NCBI GenBank assembly: GCA_029783825.1
Contig: JAREIK010000686.1
Coordinates: 152,160 to 216,159, forward strand
Length of the DNA: 64,000 bases
Direction: 5' to 3'
Source of the DNA: Sapria himalayana
Lineage: Eukaryota; Streptophyta; Magnoliopsida; Malpighiales; Rafflesiaceae
Position 1 is the first letter of the stretch. Every line of letters starts with the position of its first letter. Both the position numbers and the translations under genes were made by a program. Below the pieces are notes generated by a model. That model did no database searches and was not told the origin of the DNA. It saw only the letters and a list, made by a program, of their open reading frames with translations. Below are positions 37,273 through 50,400 of the stretch, piece after piece.

Positions 37273-40200
37273 ATAATTTTATTAAAAGTTATTATAATAA
37301 TGATCAATAAATAAATTAATAAACTAGTATTAATAAGAATGATATAAATTAAAATATAATTGTAGAATCTAAAACGATTCAAAATCAAAATAAGATATAT
37401 TACTAAATAATAATTTTTTTTAAAAAAAATTTTGCCTCATTTTATAAGCATATATATTTTTTTGATGAAAAATAAATTATTTAAATTATCTCTGTCTAAC
37501 TAATAATTTATTTTGTAATTAAGATTTCTATAAAAATAAATTGATAAATAATTAAAATGAATATTTAAAATTATAATGAATACTAATAAAAAAAGAATTC
37601 TTATTTATTATTTAGGGTATACTTAATTAATGGTTTAAGTTTTTTGTGGTTTTTGGGTTAAGGAGTTTATTGATTTATATGTTTGCACATTTAGGTGTTT
37701 ATAGGTTTAATTTAATCAATGAAATAACAAAAAATTTATTTTTATGAATCTTAGTCATTTTCAAAGGTTATTACCTTTGAAAATATAATAATTTTTAAAT
37801 CTTTATAAAATATGAATGCAATACTTAGTTATAATAATCTTAATAATTATATTTGATGTAAATTTAATATAAAAAATTTTATTAATATATATTATTATAA
37901 TGATCGAAAAATAAATTAATAAACTATTATTAATAAGATAGATATTAATTAAAATATATTTGTAGAACCCAAAATAATTCAAAATCAAAGTAAATTATAT
38001 TACTAAATAAAATTTAATATTTTTGAAATTTTGTTTATTTTTATAGGCTTATTTTTTTTCATAAAAAATAATATATTTAAATTATATGTCTCACTCATTA
38101 TTTATTTTGTAATTAATATTCCTATAAAAATAAACAAAAATAATAATTAAAATAATAATTAAAATTATATTGAATACAAATAAAAATGAAATTTATTATT
38201 TATTATTTAGGTTATATAAAATTATTTGTTTAAGTATTTAGGGGGTTTTGGGGTTAAGGAGTCTAGATATTTAAATGATTAGGCATTTAGAGGTTTATAA
38301 GTTTTATTTAAATAATAAAATAATAAAAAAATTATTTTTGTGATTTTTTATCATTTTTGAAGGTTATAACCTTTGAATTAATAATTTTTAAATTTTTTTC
38401 AAATGTAAATATAATATTTTGTTATAATAATCTTAATAGTTATATGACATTTAAATTCAATATAAGTAATTTTATTGATATATTATATAATAATGATCAA
38501 AAAATAAATTAATAAACTATTATTAATAAGATTGATAGAAATTAAAATATAAATGCAAAACATATAATAATTCAAAATAAAAGTAAAATATATTATTAAA
38601 TGATAATTTTTTGTTTTTAAATTTTTACTTCTTTTTATAAGCTTATATTTATTTTTTGATTAAAAATAAATTATTAAAATTATATTTGTCTCACTCATTA
38701 TTTATTTTGGAATTAATATTTCTATAAAAAAAACTAATAAATAATTAAAAGGAATATTTAAAATTATTATGAAGACAAATTAAAATGAGATTTATGATTT
38801 ATTATATATGGTATACCGGTTTAATGGATTGTTAATTTAGGGGTTTTGTCATTTAGAAGTTTAGTAATTTATGTCTTTAGGCATTTAGTGGTTTATAGTT
38901 TGTATTTATATAATAAAAATAACAAAAAAGTTTTTTTGATTTTATCTGATTTTCAAAGGTTATAACCTTTAAAAATAAAATAATTTTTAAAATTTTTTGA
39001 AATGTGAATATCATGTATAATTATATTAATCTTACTAATTATATATCATATAAATTCAATATAAACAATTTTAATGATAGATAGTATAATAATAATCAAA
39101 AATTAAATTAATAAACTATTATTAATAATATAAATATTAATTTAAATATATTTACATAACACAAAATGATTCAAAATCAAATCAAAATATATTACTAAAT
39201 AATATTATTTAATTTTCAAATATTTCCTTCTTTTTATAAGCTTATATTTTTTATTGATTAAAAATAAATTATTTAAATAATATTTGTCTCACTCAAAATT
39301 TATTTTGTAATTAATTTTTAAAAAAATTAAACTATAAATAATTAAAATGAATATTTAAAATTATAATAAATAGAACTAAAAATAAGTTTTATTATTTATT
39401 AAGTTGTATATAGATGTTAAAAGATTTATGTATTTAGGGGTTTCAAGGTCTATGAGCTTACTAATTTAAGTAAGTAAGCATTTAATGATCTATAGGTTTT
39501 ATTTTAAAAAAGAAATAACAAAAAAATTATTTTTATTATTTTTTCTCATTTTATAAGGTTATAACCTTTGAAAAAATAATAATTTTTAAATTTCTTTTCA
39601 AAAATGAATACAATATATATTTATAATAATTATAATAATTATATATCATATAAATTCAATATAAACAATTTTATTGATAGATATTATAATAATTATCAAA
39701 AAATAAATTAAAAATCTATTATGAATAAGATTGATATTACTTAAAATATAATATCAAAACTTAAAATGATTCAAAAGCAAAACAAAATATATAACTAAAT
39801 AATAATTATTTGTTTTTAAATTTTTATGATTTTTATAAGCTTAATAATTTTTTGATGAAAAATATTTTTAATGAATTATATTTTTAACTCATAATTTATT
39901 TTATAATTAATATATATATAAAAATAAAAAACTAAACAATCAAAATGATTTTTTTAAATTATAATGAAAATAAATATAAATGAGATTTATTAATTATTAT
40001 TTAGTGTATACCGGTTTAAAGAATTATCAAAATAGGGGTATCAGGATTTTGTAGTTTAGTCATTTAAGTTTTTAGGCATTTAGTGGTGTATAGGTTTTAT
40101 TTAGTCATAATAATCATTATATTTTTAAATCTTATAAATTCAATATAAACATTTTTATTGATAAATATTCTAATAATGATCAAAAAATAAATTAATAATC

Positions 40201-41298
40201 TATTATTAATAAGATAGATATCAATTAAAATATAATTACAAAACCTTAAATGATTCAGAAGAAAAGCAAAATATATTACTATATAATAATTTTTTGTTTT
40301 GAAATTTTTTTTTCTTTTAAAAAGTTTATTTATAATTTTTTGATGAAAAATAATTTATATAAATTATATTTGTCTAACTCAATTTATTTTGTAATTAATA
40401 TTTATATATAAATAAACAAATAAATAATTAAAATGAATATTTAAAATTATAATGAAAAAAAAATGAGATTTATTATTTATTATTTAGGGATACCGGTTTA
40501 ATTAAAATTAGATCTGTCTCACTAATAATTTATTTTGTAATTAATATTTCTAAAAAATAATTGATAAATATTTAAAAGTAAAATTTAAAATTAAACTGAA
40601 TAAAAATTAAAATCAGATTTATGATTTATTATTAATGTATACCAGTTTAATAGTTTAAATATTTAGAGGTTTTTTCGTTGGGAGTTTAGCAATTTATATT
40701 TTTAGGCTTTTAGTGGTTTATAGGTTTTATTTAAAAAAATAAAATAACAAAAAAAATTCTATTATTTTTTATCATTTTCATAGGTTATAACAATTGAAAA
40801 TATAATAATATTTAAAATTTTTTGAAATTTTAATACAATATTTTGTTATAATAATATTAATAATTATATATCATATAAATTCAATATAAATAATTTTATT
40901 GATAGATACTATAATAATGATCAAAAATTAAATTTATAAACTATTAATATTAAGATAGATAATAATTAAAAAATATTTACAAAACCCAAATTGATTCAAA
41001 ATTAAAGTAACTTATATTATTCATAATAATTTTTAATTTTTAAATTTATACATCTTTTATAAGCGTATATTTTTATTAGATTAATAATATATTATTTAAA
41101 TTATATTTGTCCTCATAATTTATTTTGTAAAAAAATTTCAAAATAAATACACTAATAAATAATTAAAATGAATATTTAAAAATATAATAAATAGCAATAA
41201 AAATTAGTATTATTTATTATTAAGTAGTATTTAGCGGTTTAATGGTTTATGTATTTAGGCATTACAGGGTTTAGGAGTTTACTGATGTAACTTTATAT
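37273..41298 (-). repeat. AT-rich satellite, reverse block 1
   Basis: From about 37273 all landmarks read as inverse complement: GGTTTATAGGTTTTATTT comes before the palindrome. Palindromes lie near 37758, 38354, 38951, 39550 and 40775; one expected near 40110 is deleted with its flanks. Variant order matches the forward array read backwards from a hAT copy, with fewer monomers. The monomer near 38810 corresponds to the solo-LTR host monomer but is empty. Confidence 0.88.
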
Positions 41299-42012
41299 GC
41301 ATTTAGTAGGGTTGCTCACGGGACTCGGAGATTCGCAACCCGACCTAAAGTCTTGTCCCTAAAGAATCGGGACGGTTAAAATCCGTTGACTTTGACTTTT
41401 CCCGTCCCATTCTGTCATGTATTTTTTCTTTTGGGATGGTTCCAGATCTTAAGCAATATCCATCCCGAGAACCGTCCCATCCTAAAAAATCGATACTAGA
41501 ACCAGGAATATATATATATATATATTTAACATGAAGATGCCACCAATTCCGCTACTGCCCATATAATTCTAGTGCACCTATTGCTATTCCAACGAGTTCC
41601 AGACCACCTCACACTGTTCCAGCCATGTTCAATTAGGTCCAGCCCTTGCCTGTTGCATTTCTGGTTGCCTCCTTCGTGTCTCAGATGCCACCAGCCTTTT
41701 GGTTTGTTTTTCTAATGAGAATTGAGTGATTAATTATTTTTATGTGTCTCAGTCAGGTTTGTTGAGTATTGGTTGTGGTGTTGTGGTTCGGCCGAATCAG
41801 TGGGCTGAATGTGTTAAAGTCTGTTATGTAGAGCTTGCTTGTTTGAAATATTTATATGTATTTATGCTTAACATATCATATTAATTAATGGCAATGCTGA
41901 TGGCACAATCTAGCGGTAAATAAAAAATATAATAAATTGAATATGAGCACATCTCAAATGATCAAAGTATTGGTAAATCCAATCATCATCTTTTCACGAA
42001 CCCTCCTATTGT

Positions 42013-43433
42013 TACGGCAGGTTCTTCAATTCCAATTGAAAAAGAAAGTCAAGGTACATCTGAACCTCAAGCTCATAAAAAGTATATGTCTACTATTTGG
42101 GAAACTTATGAGATATTAGTTGATTCAGAGGGAAATGAAACTGGTAGGGCAGCTTGTATATGGTGCAAGAAAGAATACTTGGCAAAAAGTGATCAAGGTA
42201 CTTCTAGTTTATGGAAATACTTGAGAAAGACTTGTAGGAAATTTCCACACAAAAAAGAATTGATAGAAGCTCACAATGGTATAGACAAGTCACAATCTTT
42301 GTTGAGTTTCACTAAAGGTACTAGTTCAGAGGATAACAAATTAACTTGTTGGCAATTTGATCAACAACTAGTTAGGGAGGCTTTGGTGAAAATGATCATA
42401 AAAGATGAATTTCCTTTTTGTTTTGTTGAGAGGGATGAGTTTAAAAAGTTTTGTGAAGTTGGTGTGCCTCAATTTAAAATTCCATCTAAGCATCCCACAC
42501 CGAGGGATTGTTTTTCTTTGTTTGTGAAGGAAAAGAAGAAATTATTTGATAGCATATCATCTCATTATTATAGAGTTTCATTGACTACCAACACTTGGAT
42601 GAGTTTAAATCTTTGTCTATTCATTTCATTGATTCTTAATAGAATATGCATAAATGGCTTTTGAACTTTTGTGTAATTAAAAGTCATTCTGGAGTTAATA
42701 TTATAAATGCTATTGAGTTTTGCATGAATCAATGGGGTTTGAGAAAGTTGATGTGCATTACTATTGACAATGCATCAAATAATGATGTTGCAGTTGAACA
42801 TTTGAAAAAAAGGCTTGTGAAGAAAAGTGTTGTACCTTTGAGTGGCGAGCATTTTCATATGAGATGTTGTGCTTATATCCTAAACTTAATTGTCAGAGAT
42901 GGCATTGCAGTAGTTGAGGGTGTTATTCAAAAAATTAGAGGTGTGGTGAAATATGTGAGGAGCAGTCCTATAAGACTAGATATGTTTAAGTTTGTGTTGA
43001 AGAAGCAAACTTGACATATAGATCTTCATTGCAATTAGATTGTCCTACAAGATGGAATTCAACTTATTTGATGCTACAAATTGATATAAAATATCAAAAA
43101 GAATTTGATAAGTTGGAGGACAAAGACAAAAGGTTTTTGAAGGAGTTTGGTTCAAACGTAGAATTGATTTTGATCTTCTAAACCCATGGAAGGTAAATGA
43201 GGTTAGGTATCCTTCTTTGGAAAATGTAGCAAGGGATGTATTTGATATCCAAGAATCTACTGTGGCCTACGAATCTACATTTAGCATTGGAGGGAGAACT
43301 TTAAATAAATTTAGGAGTTCTTTAACACCTATTACAACTGAAGTTCTCATATTTCTACAAGATTGTTTGAGAAGCTCAAACAAACCTATTGAAATTGAAC
43401 AATTAGTTTAAGACCTTGATGATAATGAATCAG
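42013..43433 (+). pseudogene. hAT-4 transposase pseudogene, catalytic Asp changed and core deleted
   Basis: The open frame 42086-42664 contains the BED-type finger (CIWC ... LWKYLRKTC) and the first core segment. The catalytic motif TTDTW reads TTNTW: the Asp codon is AAC at 42590-42592. A 14- to 15-bp loss just after it shifts frame. The next frame (42646-43014) holds TIDNASNND with the second Asp, and CCAY in place of CCAH. A frameshift at about 43005 precedes CPTRWNS. The internal deletion then removes the rest of the core up to the dimerisation domain, whose segment 43217-43411 reads YESTFS and RSSLTPI. The frame ends in TAA where other copies continue into a GT donor. It cannot be active. 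Confidence 0.88.
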
Positions 43434-43524
43434 GTTAGTATACAAATCTTGTAAATTTTAATTTCACTTTTACTTATTTTATTCATTCAATTTAATTAAA
43501 ATATGGTTTAATTACAATTTTCAG
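43434..43524 (+). other. candidate intron in the hAT-4 transposase 3' region
   Basis: A GTTAGTATAC donor follows the dimerisation domain and an ATTTTCAG acceptor ends the interval (91 bp, AT-rich as plant introns are). A second candidate begins at GTAATATTTTG near 43601 and ends at TTTTACAG near 43691. The splice-site bases are kept in the other hAT copies. No transcript evidence is available. Confidence 0.4.
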
Positions 43525-44414
43525 AGGGGTCACAAGATCCAAATAATCTTCCAACTATAGTTGGCGAACTAAATTTGAATGGGTGTATTAAATTTTATAA
43601 GGTAATATTTTGTTTTTTTATTACTATTCCATCTTAGAAATTCATGTCTACATGATTAACATGTTTTCATCTTTGGTTATCCTTTTACAGTGGAGGAAGA
43701 AAAGGGAGGACTTGTAGAACAGATAATTAATTGGGTTTGAATTTTCGTTGCTGTTTCGTGACGAACCTTTGAAATGATAATTATCATGGTTGTTATTAGT
43801 TGTATTTTTTTGTTATATTAAACTACCTAATTTTAGCAATTACTTAAGTAGTAATTGATGCTACCAATGTTTGTGGTCATCTTTAGCTATTCCATAATAT
43901 TTTAAGTATTTGTTTAAAAAATGTAGTATTGCTATTATGGTTAACTTTCACTTGGCGGAACAAAGCCAACTTGTGAAAAAACAAAGAACCAAATTAAGCA
44001 CACAACTCAGTCCCGTTCTATTTAACATTTCTATCCTTTTCTGCCCATCAAACCTTTTGACAAGGTAATGGAACTCGTTTGTGGTATTCAGCCTATTTGA
44101 CAAAACAAAATTGTCCAAATTTTAGTTTGAAAGATACATAACTAAGGAATGATAAATGGTAAAACACAAGGTTTCGACATGAACTAACTTGGTCGGTTTG
44201 AAGAAAATAAATTGAAAAAAAATGTCTAAAATAGGTTCCGTCCCGGGACCATTTTATCCAACCAAAAATCCCTGATCTCCATCCCGTCCTGTCCCATATT
44301 TTCAACATATGGGATGAGTCTGGATATTCAAAAAAAAATCTCCGAACTATGGTAAGGGACTGGAGATTTGTAATACCCATTCTGTCCCGTCCCATGAGCA
44401 CCCCTAGCATTGAG

Positions 44415-47400
44415 TGGTTTATACGTTTTATTTAAAAAATAAAATAACAAAAAATTTATTTTTATTATTTTTTGATATTTTCAAAGGTTATATAACCTTT
44501 GAAAATATAATAATTTTTAAATTTTTTTCAAATGTGAATACAATATTTAGTTATACTAATCATTATATTTATATATTATATAAATTCAATATAAACAATT
44601 TTATTAATAAATATTCTAATAATAATCAAAAAATAAATTAATAATCCATTAATAATAAGATAGATATTAATTAAAATATAATTACAAAACTAAAAATGAT
44701 TCAGAAGCAAATAAAAATATATTACTATATAATAATTTTTTGTTATTGAATTTTTTCTTCTTTTAATTATATTTTTTAATGAAAAATAATTTATATAAAT
44801 TATATTTGTCTAACTCATAATTTATTTTGTAATTAATATTTATATATAAATAAACAAATAACTAATTAAAATGAATATTTAAAATTATAATGAAAAAAAA
44901 TGAGATTTATTATTTATTATTTTGGGATACCGGTTTAATTAAAATTAGATCCGTCTCACTAATAATTTTTTTTTTAATTAATATTTCTATAAAAATAAAC
45001 TGATAAATAATTAAATAAAAATTTAAAATTATACTGAATAAAAATTAAAATGAGATTTAAGATTTATTATTAATGTATACCAGTTAATAGTTTAAGTATT
45101 TAGAGGTTTTGTCGTTAGGAGTTTAGCGATTTATGTTTTTAGGCTTTTAGTTGTTTATAGGTTTTATATAAAAAAAGAAAATAACAAAAAAAATTTTATA
45201 ATTTGTTATCAATTTCATATGTTATAACCTATGAAAATATATTAATATTTACAATTTTTGCAATGTGAATACAATATTTAGTTTTAATATTATTAGTAAA
45301 TATATATCATATAAATTCAATATAAACAATTTTATAGATACATAATATATTAATGATCAAAAATTAAATTAATAAACTATTAATAAAAAGATTTATTAAA
45401 AATTTTCACTGGATAATAATAATTTTTAAATTTTATTGATTCAAAATTAAAGTATAATATATTACTGGATAATAATTTTTAATTTTTAAATTTTTACTTC
45501 TTTTAGAACCGTATATATTTTTTATTAAAAATAAATTAATTAAATTATATTTGTCGCACTCATACATTATTTTGTAATAAATAATTCAATAAAAATAAAA
45601 TAATAAATAATTAAAATGAATATTTAAAATTATAATAAATAGAAATAAAAATTAGATTTATTAATTATTAAGTAGTGTATAGCAGTTTAATGGTTTATGT
45701 ATTTATGCATTATGGGGTTAAGGAGTTTACTGATTTAACTGTGTATGCATTTAGTGGTTTAGGGGTTTTATTTAAGAAAAAAAATAAAAAAAAATTATTT
45801 TTATTATATTTTGATATTTTCAAAGTTTATAACCTTTCAAAATATAATAATTTTTAAATTTTTTTCAAAAGTGAATAAATATTTATTTATAAAAATCATA
45901 ATAATTATATACATATAAATTCAATATAAACAATTTTATTTATAGATATTCTAATAATTATCTAAAATTAAATTAAAAATCTATTATGAATATGATTAAT
46001 ATTACTTAAAATATAAATCAAAACCTAAAATGTTTTAAAAGCAAAGCAAAATATATTACTTAATAATAATTATTTGTTTTTAAATTTTTATTCTTTTTAT
46101 AAGCTTATCTATTTTTTGATGAAAAATAATTTTTATAAATAATATTTTTAACTCATAATTTATTTTATAATTAATATATATATAAATAAAAAACTAAACA
46201 ATCAAAATGAATTTTATAAATTAAAATGAAAAGAAATAAAAATGAGATTTATTAATTATTATTTAGGGGTTACCTTTTTAAACGATAATCTATATAGGGG
46301 TATTGATATTTTGTAGTTTAGCTATTTAAGTGTTAAGGCATTTAGTGATTTATAGGTTTTATTTAAATAATGAAATAATAAAAAAATATTTTTTTTCACA
46401 TGTTCAAAGGTTATAATCTTTGAAAATATAATAATTTTAAAATTTTTTTCAAATGTGAATACAATATTTAGTTATAATAATTATTAAATTTATATATCAT
46501 ATAAATTAAATATACATATATTTATTGATAAATATTATAATTATGATCAAAAAATAAATTAATAATCTATTATTAATAAGTTTAGATATCAATTAAAATA
46601 TAATTACAAAACCTAAAATGATTCAGAAACAAAATAAAATATATTACTATATAATAATTTTTTGTTTTTAATTTTTTTCTTCTTTTTATAAGTTTATCTA
46701 TTTAGGGTTTTCGAAATTAAATAGTTATTGATTAAAGTATTTATGCATTTAATGGTTTATAGCTTTTATTAAAACAATGAAATAACAAAATATTTATTTT
46801 TGATATTTTTTCACATTTTCAAATGTCATAACAATTGAAAAAATAATAATTTTAAAATTTTTTATAAATGTGAATACAATCTTTAGTAATAATAATTATT
46901 ATAACTATATATAATATAAAATAAATATAAACACTTTTATTCATAGATATTATATTAATTATCAAAAAATAAATTAATAAACTATTATTAGTATGATAAA
47001 TATAAATTAAAATACAATTAAAAAACCTAAAATGATTCAAAATCAAAGTAAAATTTATTACTAAATATTAATTTTTTTTTGTTTTTGCATCATTTTATAA
47101 GCTTATATTTTTTTTTGATGAAAAATATATTATTTAAATTATATTTGTCACTCATAATTTATTTTGTAATTAATATTTTTATAAATTATTTAAATTATAT
47201 TTAAGGTTTACGAGTTTAAAGGTTTAGGTATTTAGGGACTTTGGGGTTTATGAGTTTAGAGATTTATGTATTTAGGAATTTAATGGTTTATAAGTTTTAT
47301 TTAAACAATGATATAACAAAAAATTTATTTTTGTTATTTTTTCTAATTTTTGAAGGTTATAACCTTTGAAAATATAACAATTTTTAAATTTTTTTATATG

Positions 47401-50400
47401 TGAATACTAAATTTAGTTATAATTATCTTAATAATTATGTATCATGTTAATTCAATATAAACAATTATATTGATATATATTATATTAATGATCAAAAAAT
47501 AAATTAATAAACTATTATTAATAAGATAGATATTTTTTAAAATATATTTGCAAAACGTAAATTTATTCATAATCAAAGTAAAATATAATACTAAATAATA
47601 ACTTTTTTGATGTTTTGCTTCTTTTTATAAGTTTATATTTTTTGTTATTAAATGTAAATTATAAAAATTATATTTGTCTTCCACATAATTTATTTTTAAT
47701 TAATAATTCTATAAAAATAAACTAATAAATAATTTAAATGAATATTTAAAATTATAATGAATACAAATAAAATTGAGATTTAATATTTATTATTTGGGAT
47801 ATACTAGTTTAATTGTTTACATATTTATTGTTTTGAGGTTTAATGATTTAAGTGTTTAGGACTTTAGTGATTTATAGTTTTTATTTAAAGAATTAAAAAA
47901 TAAAAAATTAAATTTTTAAATTTTTTTAATTTTGGAAGGTGATAACCTTCGAAAATATAATAATTTTTAATTTTATTTAAATGTTAATATAATATTTAGT
48001 TCTAATATTCTTAATAATTATATATAATGTAATCTCAATATAAATAATTTTATTAATAGATATTATAATAATGATCAATAAAAAATTAATAAACTATTAT
48101 TAAAAATAATGATATAAATTAAAATATAATTGTAAAAACTAAAATGATTCAAAATCAAAATAAAATATATTCCAAAATAATAAATTTTTGTTTTTAAAAT
48201 TTTGCCTCTTTTTATAAGAATATATATTTTTTTGATAAAAAATGAATTATTTAAAATAGATATGGCTCACTAATAATTTTTTTTATAATTAATATTTCTA
48301 TAAAAATAAACTGATAAATAATTAAAATGAATATTTAAAATAATAATAAATTGAAATAAAAATTAGATTTCTTAATTATTAAGTAGTATATAGTAGTTTA
48401 ATGGTTTATGTATTTAGGCATTACGGGCCTTAGAAATTTACTGATTTAACTGTGTATGCATTTAGTGGTTTATAGGTTTTATTTAAAAATTAAAATAATA
48501 AAATATTTATTTTTATTATTTTTTAATATTTTCAAAGGTTATAACATTTGAAAATATAATAATTTTTAAATTTTTTTCAAATGTGAATTCAATATTTAGT
48601 TATAATAATCATTATATTTATATATCATATAAATTCAATATAAATAATACTATTGATAAATATTCTAAAAATAATCAAAAAATATATTAATAATCTATTA
48701 TTAATAAGATAGATATCAATTAAAATATAATATAAAAACCTAAAATGATTCAAAAGAAATCAAAATATATATCTATATAATAATTAGTTATTTTAAAATT
48801 TTTTTTCTTTTAAAAAGTTTATCCATATTTTTTTGATGAAAATTAATTTATTTAAATTATATTTGTCTAACTCATAATTTATTTCTTAATTAATATTTAT
48901 ATAAAAATAAACAAATAAATAATTAAAATGAATATTTAAAATTATAATGAAAAAAATAATATTGAGATTTATTCTTTATTATTTTGGGTATACCAATCTA
49001 ATTTAAATTAGACTGTCACACTAATAATTTATTTTGTAATTAATATTTCTATAAAAATAAACTGATAAAAAATTAAAATAAAAATTTAAAATTATACTGA
49101 ATAAAATTAAAATGAGATTTATGAATTATAATTAATGTATACCAATTTAATATTTTAAGTATTAAAAGGATTCTTTGTTTATGACTTTAGCGATTTATGT
49201 TTTTAGGCATTTAGTGGTTTATAATTATTATTTAAACAAAGTAATAACAAAAATGTTATTTTTGATATTTCTTCACATATTCAAAGTTTATAAACTTTGA
49301 AAATATAATAATTTTAAATTTTTTTAAAAATGTGAATACAATATTTGGTAATAAGAATCATTATAATTATATATAATATAAACTAAATATAAACAATTTT
49401 ATTGATAGATATTATATCAATTATCAAAAAGTAAATTAATATGCTATTATTAATATGATAGATATAAATTAAAATATAATTGCAAAACCTAAAAATATTC
49501 AAAATCCAAGTAAAATTTTTTTCTAAATAATAATTTTTTTTTAGTTTTTGCTTCTTTTTATATGCTTATATATTTTTTGATGAAAGATAAATTATTTAAA
49601 TTATATTTGTATCACTCATAATTTATTTGGTAATTAGTATTTTAATAAATTATTTAAATTATATTTAAGGTTTACGAGTTTAAAGAGTTAAGTATTTAGG
49701 GGCTTTTGAGTTTAGGAGTTTAGAGGTTTAAGTGTTTAGGCATTTAGTGGTCTATAAGTTTTATTTAAACAATGATATAACAAAAAATTATTTTTAATAT
49801 TTTTTTAATTTTTGAAGGTTATAACCTTTTAAAATATAATAATTTTTAATTTTTTTTAAATGTAAATATAATATTTAGTTATAATAATCTTAATAATTAT
49901 AAGTCATTTAAATTAAATATAAATAATTAGATTTCTAGATATTATAATAATGATCATAAAAAATTTAATTAACAATTATTAATAAGATAGATATTATTTA
50001 AAATATATTTGCTAAATCTAAATTTATTAAAAAATAAAGTAAAATATATTACTTAATAATAATTTTTTTAATGTTTTGCTTTTTTTATAACTTTATATTT
50101 TTGATTATTATAAATAAATTATTTAAATTAATTTGTCTTTCTCATAATTTATTTTGTAATTTATAATTCTATAATAATAAACTAATAAATAATTAAAATA
50201 ATTATTTAAAATTATAATGAATACAAATAAAAATGAGATTTATTATTTATTATTCAGGATATACCGGTTTAATGGTTTAAGTATTTAGGTGTTTTTGGGA
50301 TTAAGAGTTTAGTGATTTAAGTGTTTATACCTTTAGTGATTTATAGTTATTATCTAAAGAATTAAAAAACAAAAAATTTAATTTTTTGAATTTTTTTAAT

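Larger units (their letters stand above)
41299..44414 (+). mobile_element. hAT-4: inverted, internally deleted hAT copy
   Basis: The element spans 41307-44406 (3100 bp), with target duplications GCATTTAG (41299-41306) and GCATTGAG (44407-44414). Inverted, these are CTAAATGC and CTCAATGC, exactly the pair around hAT-2. It begins TAGGGTTGCTCACGGGAC and ends with the inverse of TAGGGGTGCTCATGGGAC. Both transposon and surrounding satellite are inverted relative to hAT-1 to hAT-3. About 570-580 bp of the coding region is deleted at 43158-43161, joining TTCAAACGT to AGAATTGATTTTG. Confidence 0.93.
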
